Of a stretch of DNA of 64,000 nucleotides, positions 33,769-41,907 are shown piece after piece. The first letter of the stretch is position 1, and each line of letters opens with the position of its first letter. Made by a program: the position numbers and the translations under genes. The notes under the pieces are model-generated. The model ran no database searches. It saw nothing but the letters and a program-made list of their open reading frames with translations, and was not told the origin of the DNA. This stretch comes from Synergistaceae bacterium DZ-S4 (GTDB lineage: Bacteria > Synergistota > Synergistia > Synergistales > Synergistaceae), in contig JAPCWD010000004.1 of NCBI GenBank assembly GCA_025943965.1, positions 1 to 64,000 of the forward strand. Reading direction: 5' to 3'.

Positions 33769-35147
33769 CAGGAAAGTTGTTCTTTTTCAAGCCTGTTCAG
33801 CTTTTTCATGAAAAAGTAGAGGAAGGGGATGCAGGTGAGGAAACTCAGTATGTCTGATACAGGCTGTGTTATCTGTACTCCTGTTATACCGAACAGCGGC
33901 GGCAGGATCAGTATAAGGGGAAGAAAATATACCCCCTGCCTGTTGCATGCAAGAAAGGTAGCTCTTGCCGCATGGCCCGTTGACTGAAAAAGCATGTTTG
34001 TCGATACGAAGAGGGGCTGCAGGATAAGGGCGGAAAACTGGAGCCGCATTGCCAGAGTCCCTATCACGATGACCTCCGCATCCTCTCTCCTGAACGCCGA
34101 TACGATCTCAGGCGCCATTATAAAACCTGTCACTGCGGTCACCGCCATTATCATCAGTCCTGTCTTTACGGTGAACCAGAACGCCTCTTTGACCCGGGCG
34201 TAATTCTTTGCCCCGTAGTTATATCCGGAGACCGGCATGAACCCCTGTCCGAGGCCGATCATCATTGACATGACAAGCATGAAGGTCCTTCCGACGATCG
34301 ACATTGCTGCGACGGCAGCGTCACCATATGCAGAAGCAGCGACGTTCAGCGCTACTGTCGCAATGCTTGCGAGTCCCTGTCGGCATAGAGAGGGAGTCCC
34401 AAGGGTCAGGATATCAAAGAATTCTTTCGGTCTCCTTGAAATGTTTCTGATGCTGATCCCTATGTCGCTCTTTCTGAATATGAAAACAGACAGAAGTATC
34501 GAAAAGCTGATGCACTGGGATATGAGCGTTGCGATAGCAGCCCCGGATATGCCAAGACCGAACTTGAAGATGAATATCGGGTCAAGCACGATATTGAGCA
34601 GAGCTCCGAAAACAAGGCCGACCATTGCAAAGGCTGCCTTGCCCTCGGCCCTCAGTACATTGTTCATGACAAAAGAGGTGCACATGACCGGTGCACCAAG
34701 GAGAATGTACATCGCGTAGCTTTTAGCGTAGGGGAGGATGGTCTCCGTAGAACCGAGCTTAAGCATAAAATCATCAAGAGTAAAGAGTCCGTAAATGGTG
34801 AAAATCAGGCCTGACCCGAAGGCCAGAAAAAAAGAGCTGGAGGCATACCTGCTCGCAGCCTCGGTCTCCCTGGCACCCAGCTTTCTGGATATCATGCTGG
34901 CAGCGCCTGTCCCGAAAGTAAAACCTATAGCCTGAAAGATCGCCATTATCGAAAAGACTATGCCGACAGCCCCGCTTGCACTGGTCCCAAGCCTTGAGAC
35001 GAAGAAGGTGTCTGCAGTGTTGTATATCGCTGTGACAAGCATACTTATAACAGTAGGCACCGCGAGCTTTATGACCAGTCCCGGCACCGGAGCGGTCGTC
35101 ATTTTAAGATGCTGTGCATTATTCAAGTCTGTAACGAGATCTTTCAT
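33768..35147 (-). CDS. MATE family efflux transporter (first of a coupled pair)
   Basis: This is a twelve-helix MATE exporter of 459 residues from ATG 35147 (GGGG upstream); the longer frame to 35189 begins at a GTG without a ribosome site. The family start is PGLVIKLAVPTVISMLVTAI followed by YNTADTFFVSRLGTSASGA. It is cotranscribed with the next MATE gene and a nitroreductase, and diverges from a third MATE/MarR/VOC operon. Substrates cannot be told from sequence. Confidence 0.87.
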   Translation of the reverse strand: MKDLVTDLNNAQHLKMTTAPVPGLVIKLAVPTVISMLVTAIYNTADTFFVSRLGTSASGAVGIVFSIMAIFQAIGFTFGTGAASMISRKLGARETEAASRYASSSFFLAFGSGLIFTIYGLFTLDDFMLKLGSTETILPYAKSYAMYILLGAPVMCTSFVMNNVLRAEGKAAFAMVGLVFGALLNIVLDPIFIFKFGLGISGAAIATLISQCISFSILLSVFIFRKSDIGISIRNISRRPKEFFDILTLGTPSLCRQGLASIATVALNVAASAYGDAAVAAMSIVGRTFMLVMSMMIGLGQGFMPVSGYNYGAKNYARVKEAFWFTVKTGLMIMAVTAVTGFIMAPEIVSAFRREDAEVIVIGTLAMRLQFSALILQPLFVSTNMLFQSTGHAARATFLACNRQGVYFLPLILILPPLFGITGVQITQPVSDILSFLTCIPFLYFFMKKLNRLEKEQLS

Positions 35148-35250
35148 TTGGTACCCCGCTTCGCATATTTCAGTTTCTGAACAGAACACTCAGTCAGGTT
35201 AGCATTTTATCTTTATTACTGCAATCGACTTTATTGCCCATTCGGAGGAC

Positions 35251-35308
35251 TTGACAAAATAATAAAATATTGTAATATCCATATACGGATAATCTGTAAT
35301 CGGATAAT
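35251..35308 (+). promoter_or_regulatory. Promoter and operator-like repeats before the MATE-MarR operon
   Basis: A -35 TTGACA (35251-35256) and -10 TAATAT (35273-35278) are 16 bp apart. The inverted repeat TATCC-ATATAC-GGATA (35276-35291) overlaps the -10 box, and CGGATAAT occurs at 35286 and again at 35301. These fit a MarR operator, and a MarR gene lies in the operon. Confidence 0.55.
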
Positions 35309-35321
35309 TGGAGTTGTTACC

Positions 35322-36680
35322 ATGTTGGCCCTCAAAGCCAAGAACTATAAGGATATGTCCCTTCTCTTCTGCAGGTTCGTGATCCCTGCACTTGCCTCGC
35401 AGCTCTTAAGCGGTGTTTACACGATAGTTGACGGATTCTTTGTTGGTATCGGTGCGGGAGAGACCGGCCTCGCCGCGATAGGCGTTTCCTATCCCTTCAC
35501 CCTGTTCGCAACAGCAGCGGGCGCGGGGATCGGTATCGGAGGCGGAGCGCTGATATCCATAAGCAGGGGAAGGGGACGGACAAAGCTTGCCGGGAGGATA
35601 CTAAGTTCGATGATGATGCTTATGATCATTTCATCCCTTTTGATATCCCTCTCTTTCTGCATCTCCCTGCCTAAGCTGGTAGGGTTCTTTGCCCTGTCGG
35701 AAGAGCTTTCGCGCCTCTCACTCGTCTACGGCCGGATACTTCTGCTATTCTCCTTCACCCAGATATTCACTATGGGACTGCTTGGAGCTGTCAGGAACGA
35801 CGGATATCCCCGCAAGGCAATGTACATAATGGTCTCGGGATTTGTTCTCAATATAGTTCTTGACTGGCTGTGGGTGCTTGTATATCCCTTCGGGGTCGCC
35901 GGAGCGGCCTGGGCGACAGTCCTCTCGCAGCTGCTGACCGCGGTCCTGCTCTTTCTGCATTTTGCCGGGGACTGCTCCAACGTCAAAATGAGATGGAAGA
36001 ACATGTGGGGATCGCTTGCATTTGCCGAGAGGATAACTGCAATGGGCGTTTCGCCCTTTGGGGTGCAGCTGGCGGCTGCAGTCACCATGATAATGCACAA
36101 CAGGCAGTCCCTTGTCTACGGAGGGGAGATCGGGCTTGCGGCATACTCTGTGATAAGCTATGTGATCCCTGTTGGGATAATGCTGCAGGAGGGCGTAGCA
36201 GAAGGAATGCAGCCGCTGATAAGCTATTACCACGGAGCTTCGCTGCCCGCCCGGAGACAATTCACGGCAAAAATGGGCTTCTCGTTCGCGTTCGGGATAG
36301 GGCTGCTATGTTCAGCATTATTGGTTCTCTTCGCCCGGCACATACCGGGCTTTTTCTCAATGAGCGGGACAACGGCGGCCATAACTGTCAAAGGGCTGAT
36401 CCTCGCTTCTCCTATGTTCCCCTTTGTCGGGATAGTGAAGGTTGGAGCATCCTATTACCAGTCAGTCGGACAGGCAGGACACTCCTCGCTCCTTACTTAT
36501 TCGGACCCGATGCTGATCCTTCCCTTCTTTCTCTGGCTGCTGCCCATGTTCTGGAAACTTGACGGGGTCTGGCTCTCAATGACCTTTGCAAATGCGGCTC
36601 TCTCTGTTATCTTGATAACTGTATGGGCCTTTGCATCGGGGTGGGTATCAATACCCCTCCCCGCCCACAAAAATATATAG
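35322..36680 (+). CDS. MATE family efflux transporter (MarR-linked)
   Basis: This is a 452-residue, twelve-helix MATE exporter beginning SLLFCRFVIPALASQLLSGV and YTIVDGFFVGIGAGETGLAA. It is the third MATE in 4.3 kb but is divergent from the coupled pair. It leads an operon with a MarR regulator (16 bases downstream) and a VOC protein, a common arrangement for an inducible drug or metabolite exporter. GGAG lies nine bases before the ATG. Confidence 0.87.
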   Translation: MLALKAKNYKDMSLLFCRFVIPALASQLLSGVYTIVDGFFVGIGAGETGLAAIGVSYPFTLFATAAGAGIGIGGGALISISRGRGRTKLAGRILSSMMMLMIISSLLISLSFCISLPKLVGFFALSEELSRLSLVYGRILLLFSFTQIFTMGLLGAVRNDGYPRKAMYIMVSGFVLNIVLDWLWVLVYPFGVAGAAWATVLSQLLTAVLLFLHFAGDCSNVKMRWKNMWGSLAFAERITAMGVSPFGVQLAAAVTMIMHNRQSLVYGGEIGLAAYSVISYVIPVGIMLQEGVAEGMQPLISYYHGASLPARRQFTAKMGFSFAFGIGLLCSALLVLFARHIPGFFSMSGTTAAITVKGLILASPMFPFVGIVKVGASYYQSVGQAGHSSLLTYSDPMLILPFFLWLLPMFWKLDGVWLSMTFANAALSVILITVWAFASGWVSIPLPAHKNI

Positions 36681-36696
36681 GGGGCGATAACGGCAT

Positions 36697-37146
36697 ATGA
36701 AAAATAGGGACGATAAAGACATAAGGATGCTTCTGGAACTCTCGGACCTCTGGCGCCGTTATGACCGGGCATATACGTGCTGGGCACAGAAGCACGGCAT
36801 TTCCAACAGTGCCATGACGCTTATCGAGGAACTGTACATGAGGCCTGAGGGGGTAGAGCCCGCGGAGGTGGCTGACTACCTTGGAATACCGCGGCAGACG
36901 ATGACTGCGACACTCGACGCTCTGGAAAGAAAGTCCGTAGTGGGCCGCTTCCCTCATGAAAAGGACAGGCGCCGTAAGGTGATAAGGTTCACTCCTGAGG
37001 GGAAGATCATGGCGGAAAAGCTTGTAAACGACCTTCACGAATGGGAGATGAAGGCCCTCTCTTCCCTGAAAGAGACGGAACTTGCAAGGGCGTTCAAAAC
37101 AGTGAAACTTTTCTGCACGGAACTTGAAAAGGGCCTTAAGGATTAA
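36697..37146 (+). CDS. MarR family transcriptional regulator
   Basis: This dimeric winged-helix repressor has 149 residues. The HTH is in PAEVADYLGIPRQTMTATLDALERK, and the wing in PHEKDRRRKVIRFTPEG. It sits between a MATE exporter and a VOC protein and likely represses this operon from the TATCC-type palindrome upstream of the MATE gene. The inducer is unknown. Confidence 0.88.
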   Translation: MKNRDDKDIRMLLELSDLWRRYDRAYTCWAQKHGISNSAMTLIEELYMRPEGVEPAEVADYLGIPRQTMTATLDALERKSVVGRFPHEKDRRRKVIRFTPEGKIMAEKLVNDLHEWEMKALSSLKETELARAFKTVKLFCTELEKGLKD

Positions 37147-37179
37147 GGGCCGATAACGACAATAAGAAGGGTGATATGT

Positions 37180-37545
37180 GTGAAGTCAAAATTTGCTCAC
37201 TTCAATTTCAACGTCCTTGACCTGAAAAAAAGCATGGAGTTCTACGAAGAAGCCCTGGGCCTTAAAGAGGTAAAGCGTGTCGAGAAGCCTGATTTTACCC
37301 TTGTCTACCTTGGTGACGGAGAGACGGATTTTCAGCTGGAATTGACGTACCTGCACGACAGGACAGAAAAATACGATCTCGGAGAAGCTGAATTCCACCT
37401 TGCGTTTACGGTAAAGGATATCCAGGCAGCCCATGCCCACCATGAAAAGATGGGATGCATCTGCTATGAGAACAAGGATATGGGGATCTATTTTATCGAA
37501 GATCCGGATGGGTATTGGCTGGAGCTTGTCCCCCTCCGCAGATAG
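37180..37545 (+). CDS. VOC/glyoxalase I family protein
   Basis: A 121-residue single-domain VOC protein starts FAHFNFNVLDLKKSMEFYEE. The four metal-ligand positions of glyoxalase I are occupied: His in FAHFNF, Glu in QLELTY, His in EFHLAF and Glu in WLELVP. It may be lactoylglutathione lyase-like or act on an antibiotic-like substrate, as operon partners are a MATE exporter and MarR. GTG 37180 is preferred (AAGAAGG nine bases before) over GTG 37171. Its stop codon abuts a family A palindrome. Confidence 0.8.
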   Translation: MKSKFAHFNFNVLDLKKSMEFYEEALGLKEVKRVEKPDFTLVYLGDGETDFQLELTYLHDRTEKYDLGEAEFHLAFTVKDIQAAHAHHEKMGCICYENKDMGIYFIEDPDGYWLELVPLRR

Positions 37546-37671
37546 GAATTGGAATTTATAGCGGCGCTAACTTAGCAACACTTGTGGAGCCTTCCTTCGA
37601 CGTATTGTTATACGCCTTCGGAAGGCTCCACTGCGTGTTGCGTCGTTATCACTCGCTCTAAATCCCAATTC
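37546..37671. repeat. Palindromic repeat (family A) at the VOC stop
   Basis: GAATTGGAATTTATAG and CTCTAAATCCCAATTC form outer arms, and GGAGCCTTCC/GGAAGGCTCC the inner stem. The element starts right after the VOC stop codon (TAG at 37543-37545). Confidence 0.8.
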
Positions 37672-37674
37672 CCG

Positions 37675-37803
37675 GCAATTGGGGCATCTCGCGGCGCTAG
37701 CTTAGCAACACTTGCGGAGCCTTCCTTCGACGTATTGATATACGCCTTCGGAAAGCTCCGCTGCGTGTTGCGTCGTTATCACTCGCTCTAAACTCCAATT
37801 CCC
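37675..37803. repeat. Palindromic repeat (family A), second copy in a row
   Basis: This copy has the same core as the previous one, with GCGGCGCTAGCTTAGCAACA and GGAGCCTTCC/GGAAAGCTCC. The outer arms match less well than in other copies. Confidence 0.75.
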
Positions 37804-37804
37804 C

Positions 37805-37933
37805 GCAATTGGGGCATATCGCGGCGCTGACTTAGCAAGGCTCAAAATCCTTCACTTCGACGTATGACTAATACGTCTTAGTTCGAATTTTTTCGCATTG
37901 CGTCGTCATCACTCGCGATCTGCCCCAATTGCG
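37805..37933. repeat. Palindromic repeat (family A), third copy in a row
   Basis: The outer arms have changed to CAATTGGGGCATATCG and CGATCTGCCCCAATTG, and the inner stem is AAAATCCTTCACTTCGACG with a weak partner. The GCGGCGCTGACTTAGCAAGG and GCATTGCGTCGTCATCACTC blocks are kept. Confidence 0.75.
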
Positions 37934-37978
37934 ATATGGGTACTATGGTAAAAACTTAAAAAACGCGGCGCAAGTCCG

Positions 37979-38072
37979 GCAAATTCACCGCCATGCGAAG
38001 CGAGCAAATTCTCCAGCGAACATGATTCGTAGTTCGCGAATTCTCCGCGGCCAGAGGCTGCAAATTCTCCGG
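37979..38072. repeat. CAAATTCnCCG hairpin array (family B)
   Basis: Conserved blocks CAAATTCACCG, CAAATTCTCCA, GAATTCTCCG and CAAATTCTCCG are separated by short inserts of which GCGAAC...GTTCGC and CGGCCAGAGGCTG are self-complementary. Confidence 0.7.
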
Positions 38073-38110
38073 CTGATGTTCTCTCCGCATGCTGTTTCCC
38101 ACCCGCCCTG

Positions 38111-38236
38111 GGAATTGGGGCAGATCGTGGATAATGACGACGCAATTTGCGGTGCTCCGAACTGAGACGTATATCAATACGTTGAAGTGAAAAGCACCGA
38201 TGTTGTTAAGTCAGTGCCGCGAGATGCCCCAATTCC
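38111..38236. repeat. Palindromic repeat (family A), inverted orientation
   Basis: Outer arms GGAATTGGGGCAGATCG and CGAGATGCCCCAATTCC are complementary but differ from the AAATCCC-type arms. The inner part GTGCTCCGAACTGAGACG has a weaker partner. It ends next to the tRNA-Asn terminator. Confidence 0.75.
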
Positions 38237-38277
38237 AAAAAAGAAGCAACCTGCATCAGGCTGATGCAAGCTGCTTC
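38237..38277 (-). terminator. Rho-independent terminator of tRNA-Asn
   Basis: On the minus strand, GAAGCAGCTTGCATCAG pairs with CTGATGCAGGTTGCTTC, followed by TTTTTT. It lies directly after the tRNA 3' end. Confidence 0.85.
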
Positions 38278-38285
38278 GGAGCGTC

Positions 38286-38361
38286 TGGCTCCTCGACGAG
38301 GACTCGAACCTCGAACCTAGTGGTTAACAGCCACCCGCGCTGCCGATTGCGCCATCGAGGA
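38286..38361 (-). tRNA. tRNA-Asn (GTT anticodon)
   Basis: The 76-base minus-strand gene folds as a cloverleaf with a 7-bp acceptor stem (TCCTCGA/TCGAGGA), anticodon loop CTGTTAA (anticodon GTT, Asn), a T-loop GTTCGAGTC and an encoded 3' CCA. A promoter (38398-38425) and a terminator (38237-38277) flank it, so it is a single-gene unit. Confidence 0.95.
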
Positions 38362-38397
38362 ATAGCATGCCGAGAATCTGAAAACTCGACGCAGAGT

Positions 38398-38425
38398 ATT
38401 ATAACATTGATTTTCGTTTTGACAA
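38398..38425 (-). promoter_or_regulatory. Promoter of tRNA-Asn
   Basis: On the minus strand TTGTCA (38425-38420) and a perfect TATAAT (38403-38398) lie 16 bp apart, about 37 bp before the mature tRNA. Confidence 0.7.
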
Positions 38426-38496
38426 CCACCCTTTCAAGTTTTTAGGGATATACTTTGTCTGGGCCGATGATGAATCATGAACGGAGGGCAGTGTTT

Positions 38497-39858
38497 ATGT
38501 CTTTGATCCTCATAAAAAACGGGACAGTCGGCAGGGCAGACGGTTCTTTCCGCGGCGATGTGCTGATAGAGGGCGGTAAGATCAGGGAGGTCGGACCGTG
38601 CATCGAGCACGACGGGGCTTCCGTGGTCGATGTTGATGGCCGTTATGTTCTGCCCGGTGGGGTGGACCCGCATACGCATGTCTCACTCATCTCTGCCGGA
38701 AGGAGCGTCTCGGACGGTTTTGAAGCGGCGACCAGGGCGGCTGTATGGGGAGGGACTACCACGATAGTCGAGCACCCCGGCTTTGTTCCCGAAGGATCAC
38801 CGCTCTCTGTGGCTGTTGATGATGCCGTGAGGAAAGGCAGCGGTGCTTCCTACATTGATTTTGGGGTGCATATGGTATTTCAGGGAACGAACGGATTCAG
38901 TGAAGAAGAGGTAATGGAACTTGTCGGCCGCGGACATGCTACCGGAAAGGTCTACACTACATATGACGCGTGGATGGCGGTTGCGCAGATCGTTCCTCTG
39001 ATGGAGATGATGGAGAGGGCCGGTGGACTGTTGCTCTATCATGCTGAGGATGACGCGGAACTGAAACGGCTGAGATCGGACTTCGAGGCAAAGGGGATGA
39101 CAGGGATCCGGACATGGCCTCTGAGCCGTCCTGGCTTCTGCGAGGCGGATGCCGTTGCCCGGATATCCGCCCTCGCGGAGGGCGCGGGTGTTCCGAGTTA
39201 TATCGTGCATCTTTCAACTGCTCTGGGACTTCAAAGGATCATGGAGGCGAGGGAGACAGGCTGCGAGGTCTACGCAGAGACCTGCCCGCAGTACCTTTGC
39301 CTTACAGATGAGCTTTACAGCGAAGAGAGAGGAGCGGACTTTATAATGGCTCCGCCGCTGCGTAAGAAAGAAGACTGTGATGCGCTGTGGGCCGCGCTTG
39401 CATCCGGTGATATCGACACTGTGGGGACAGACCACTGCTCATTCAGCAGGGCAGCCAAAATAAAATTCGGAAGCGGGAACGTCTTCAGGGCTCCGGGGGG
39501 CATTCCGGGTATAGAGACCAGGATGCCGATACTCTTTTCCGAGGGGGTCATGAAGGGACGCATCTCTCTTGAACGCTTTGTAGATGTGACCGCGACCGCA
39601 CCTGCCCGGATAATGGGGTTGAGGGATAAAGGAAGGATAGAGCCGGGAGCGGACGCGGACATAGTTATCTTCGACTCTCGGCAAGAGAAGGCCCTATCTG
39701 TTGAGACTCTCCACCAGAAGGTCGACTACACCCCATTTGAGGGAATGAGGGTAAAGGGATCTCCCTCACATGTCTGGCTCAGGGGAAGGCCGGTGCTGGC
39801 GGAGGGGGTCTTTGTCGCCGGTGAGCCTTGCGGGAAGTTCGTTAAAAGATATTTATAG
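38497..39858 (+). CDS. Dihydropyrimidinase/hydantoinase-type amidohydrolase
   Basis: This 453-residue TIM-barrel metal-dependent hydrolase should cut cyclic amide rings such as hydantoin, dihydropyrimidine or a related purine-derived ring. The zinc-binding HxH is in GVDPHTHV, the carboxylated-lysine position in GKVYTTYDAW, His residues in LLLYHAEDD and VHLS, and the catalytic Asp in GTDHCSF. ATG 38497 follows GGAGGG by eight bases; the longer frame to 38455 lacks a ribosome site. It is the first of several amidohydrolases in this region. Confidence 0.87.
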   Translation: MSLILIKNGTVGRADGSFRGDVLIEGGKIREVGPCIEHDGASVVDVDGRYVLPGGVDPHTHVSLISAGRSVSDGFEAATRAAVWGGTTTIVEHPGFVPEGSPLSVAVDDAVRKGSGASYIDFGVHMVFQGTNGFSEEEVMELVGRGHATGKVYTTYDAWMAVAQIVPLMEMMERAGGLLLYHAEDDAELKRLRSDFEAKGMTGIRTWPLSRPGFCEADAVARISALAEGAGVPSYIVHLSTALGLQRIMEARETGCEVYAETCPQYLCLTDELYSEERGADFIMAPPLRKKEDCDALWAALASGDIDTVGTDHCSFSRAAKIKFGSGNVFRAPGGIPGIETRMPILFSEGVMKGRISLERFVDVTATAPARIMGLRDKGRIEPGADADIVIFDSRQEKALSVETLHQKVDYTPFEGMRVKGSPSHVWLRGRPVLAEGVFVAGEPCGKFVKRYL

Positions 39859-39883
39859 GCCCGAAACTGTACATAAAAATTAG

Positions 39884-39916
39884 GCCCCCGGATAGTTCCG
39901 GGGGCTGCACTTTTTT
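39884..39916 (+). terminator. Rho-independent terminator between two convergent amidohydrolase genes
   Basis: GCCCCCGGA pairs with TCCGGGGGC over TAGT and ends near TTTTTT on the plus strand. It separates the hydantoinase-type and the SsnA-type genes. Confidence 0.8.
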
Positions 39917-39926
39917 CACGTCTGGA

Positions 39927-41255
39927 CTAGAGCCTTTTCCAGACCTCTTTGGAGCACTCCCTTGCCTTTGCGAAGATCCGTTCCCTGTCGAGCTCTGTGA
40001 GCTTCCTGTCCTTCATGAGGACCTTGCCGTTTGCAATTGTCGTCACGACGTTCCTTCCGGAAGATCCGAAGAGAAGGTGCCCGTTTATGTTCTTTTCGCT
40101 TATCGCGGTCGGGGGAATATAGTCCATTATAATTATGTCCGCAGCATATCCCTCTTTGATCATTCCGAGCCTGACGGGGAAACACCTCTCCGCGATCTCC
40201 GCGTTGTTAACGAAGAGCATCTGCGGGAGTTCGCCCCACCCTGCGCCGGGGTCACCCGAGGAATGCTTGCAGAGGGCGTTCCCGAGCCTGTAGGACTGTA
40301 TCATGTCGCAGAGATAGCCGTCAGTGCCGAGGCCGACAAGAAGGCCCTCTTTGATCATCTCCCTGACGCTGGCCGAACCGACGGCGTTGCCCATGTTCGA
40401 TTCGGGGTTGTGGACGACAGCTGTATTTGTCTCCCTGATGATATCTCTTTCCGACTCGTCTGTGTGTATGCAGTGTACGAAGACGGAGTTTTCGCCTGTG
40501 ATCCCGTGATCCCTGAAGCGTTCCACGATCCTTTTGCCGTATTTGGCGACGGAGTCTTTCTCATCCTCCGGTCCCTCAGCGACGTGAACGTGGAAGCCGG
40601 TGTTCCTTCCCTCCATAGCCTCGGCGCACTTTTCAAGGGTCAGGTCTGAAAGGGTGAAGGATGCGTGCAGCCCGAACTTGCCCGAGATCATAGGATCGTT
40701 CTGCTCTTCGGCCCAGTCGATGAAGGATATGTTTTCACGTATGCCTTCATATGCAGTCTTCTGGCCGTCCCTGTCCGAGACCTCGTAACATAGGGAAGCC
40801 CGTATGCCCGCCTCGCGGGTCGCCTTGGCTATCTCACAGAGGCTGCCGGTGACCGCTGTCGGGCTTGCGTGGTGGTCGATAACGGTGGTGCAGCCGCACT
40901 TGATGCAGTCGACGAGAGAGGTCATGGCGCTGTAGTAGATGTCTTTCAACGTGAGGGCCTTGTCCAGCTTCCACCATAGCCTCTCAAGTACCTGTGAAAA
41001 GTCCTTTGCCGGTTCCCCGGGGGGAATCATGCCTCTGGAAAAGGTGCTGTAGAAGTGCATGTGGGAGTTGATGAACCCGGGCATGATGAGCCCACCCTTG
41101 GCATCGATGAATTCTGCCTCGGGGTATTTGGTGCGCAGCTCAGATGTCGTTCCGACCATGAAGATCGCAGAACCCCTGACGGCAGCGCAGCCATCGGGAA
41201 TGAAAGGAAGGTCGGGGTCCCTTGTGATAAGTTTTCCGTTTCCTACGAGAAGCAT
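39927..41255 (-). CDS. ssnA: SsnA-type aminohydrolase
   Basis: This amidohydrolase superfamily member of 442 residues has GFINSHMHFYST (HxH), FHVHVAEG (His), VFVHCIHTDESE (His) and GLGTDGYLCDM (Asp), the mononuclear zinc deaminase layout. It matches the SsnA family beginning MLLVGNGKLITRD, seen near purine-catabolic and xanthine dehydrogenase genes in anaerobes and enterobacteria. ATG 41255 follows AGGGGAG; the frame to 41297 is not needed. It is 88 bases downstream of ridA. A role in deaminating an N-heterocycle is likely, but the substrate is not settled. Confidence 0.82.
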   Translation of the reverse strand: MLLVGNGKLITRDPDLPFIPDGCAAVRGSAIFMVGTTSELRTKYPEAEFIDAKGGLIMPGFINSHMHFYSTFSRGMIPPGEPAKDFSQVLERLWWKLDKALTLKDIYYSAMTSLVDCIKCGCTTVIDHHASPTAVTGSLCEIAKATREAGIRASLCYEVSDRDGQKTAYEGIRENISFIDWAEEQNDPMISGKFGLHASFTLSDLTLEKCAEAMEGRNTGFHVHVAEGPEDEKDSVAKYGKRIVERFRDHGITGENSVFVHCIHTDESERDIIRETNTAVVHNPESNMGNAVGSASVREMIKEGLLVGLGTDGYLCDMIQSYRLGNALCKHSSGDPGAGWGELPQMLFVNNAEIAERCFPVRLGMIKEGYAADIIIMDYIPPTAISEKNINGHLLFGSSGRNVVTTIANGKVLMKDRKLTELDRERIFAKARECSKEVWKRL

Positions 41256-41343
41256 TTTCGTCACTCCCCTGCAGAAATTTTTTGCACGTGTTGTCAAGAG
41301 TGCGCAAAGGGCCCCCCTCAGTCAAGTAGGGCCCCATAGCGGT

Positions 41344-41724
41344 CTATTTCAGAAGAGCGATTGCCTCTATCTCGATCAGAACGTCCTTGGGGAGCCTTGC
41401 GACTTCAACGCATGACCTTGCCGGGGCATCCTTCGTGAAGGACTTGCCGTAGATCTCGTTGATCTTCCCGAAATCGTTCATGTCCTTGATGAACACAGTG
41501 GTCTTCACAACGTCTGAAAAATCCAGCCCCTGGCTTTCCAGAGCGCCCTTCATATTCTTCAGGACCTGTTCAGCCTGAGCCGCCACGTCACCTTCGACGA
41601 CGGTCATAGTCTTGGTATCGAGCGCGATCTGCCCCGAAAGGAAGAGGAACCCCCCCGCCCTGACACCCTGAGAATAAGGTCCGATCGCCGCCGGAGCTTT
41701 GTCTGTGCTGATGATCTCTTTCAT
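41344..41724 (-). CDS. ridA: RidA family enamine/imine deaminase
   Basis: RidA removes reactive 2-aminoacrylate and other enamines made by PLP enzymes such as serine/threonine dehydratases, and in purine-catabolism clusters it clears imine intermediates. The 126-residue protein is a trimeric fold with APAAIGPYSQGV, SGQIALD, and the C-terminal ARSCVEVARLPKDVLIEIE containing the arginine that contacts substrates. It is first in the ridA-ssnA minus-strand pair. Confidence 0.93.
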   Translation of the reverse strand: MKEIISTDKAPAAIGPYSQGVRAGGFLFLSGQIALDTKTMTVVEGDVAAQAEQVLKNMKGALESQGLDFSDVVKTTVFIKDMNDFGKINEIYGKSFTKDAPARSCVEVARLPKDVLIEIEAIALLK

Positions 41725-41907
41725 TTTTAAAGCACCTCTTTCTATGTTTTCTTGTCCAACGATACCTGTTGTCTATTTTACAGCATTTTCGCGGCGAAAG
41801 AGAGTACAGCCGCGGACCTCTATGTCAGAATAGATGTCGTGTTTGTAAGTCGACAGTACAAGTCTCTTCAGGTATAAAGATACTATCAAGACAGGCGGGT
41901 GATTCGT

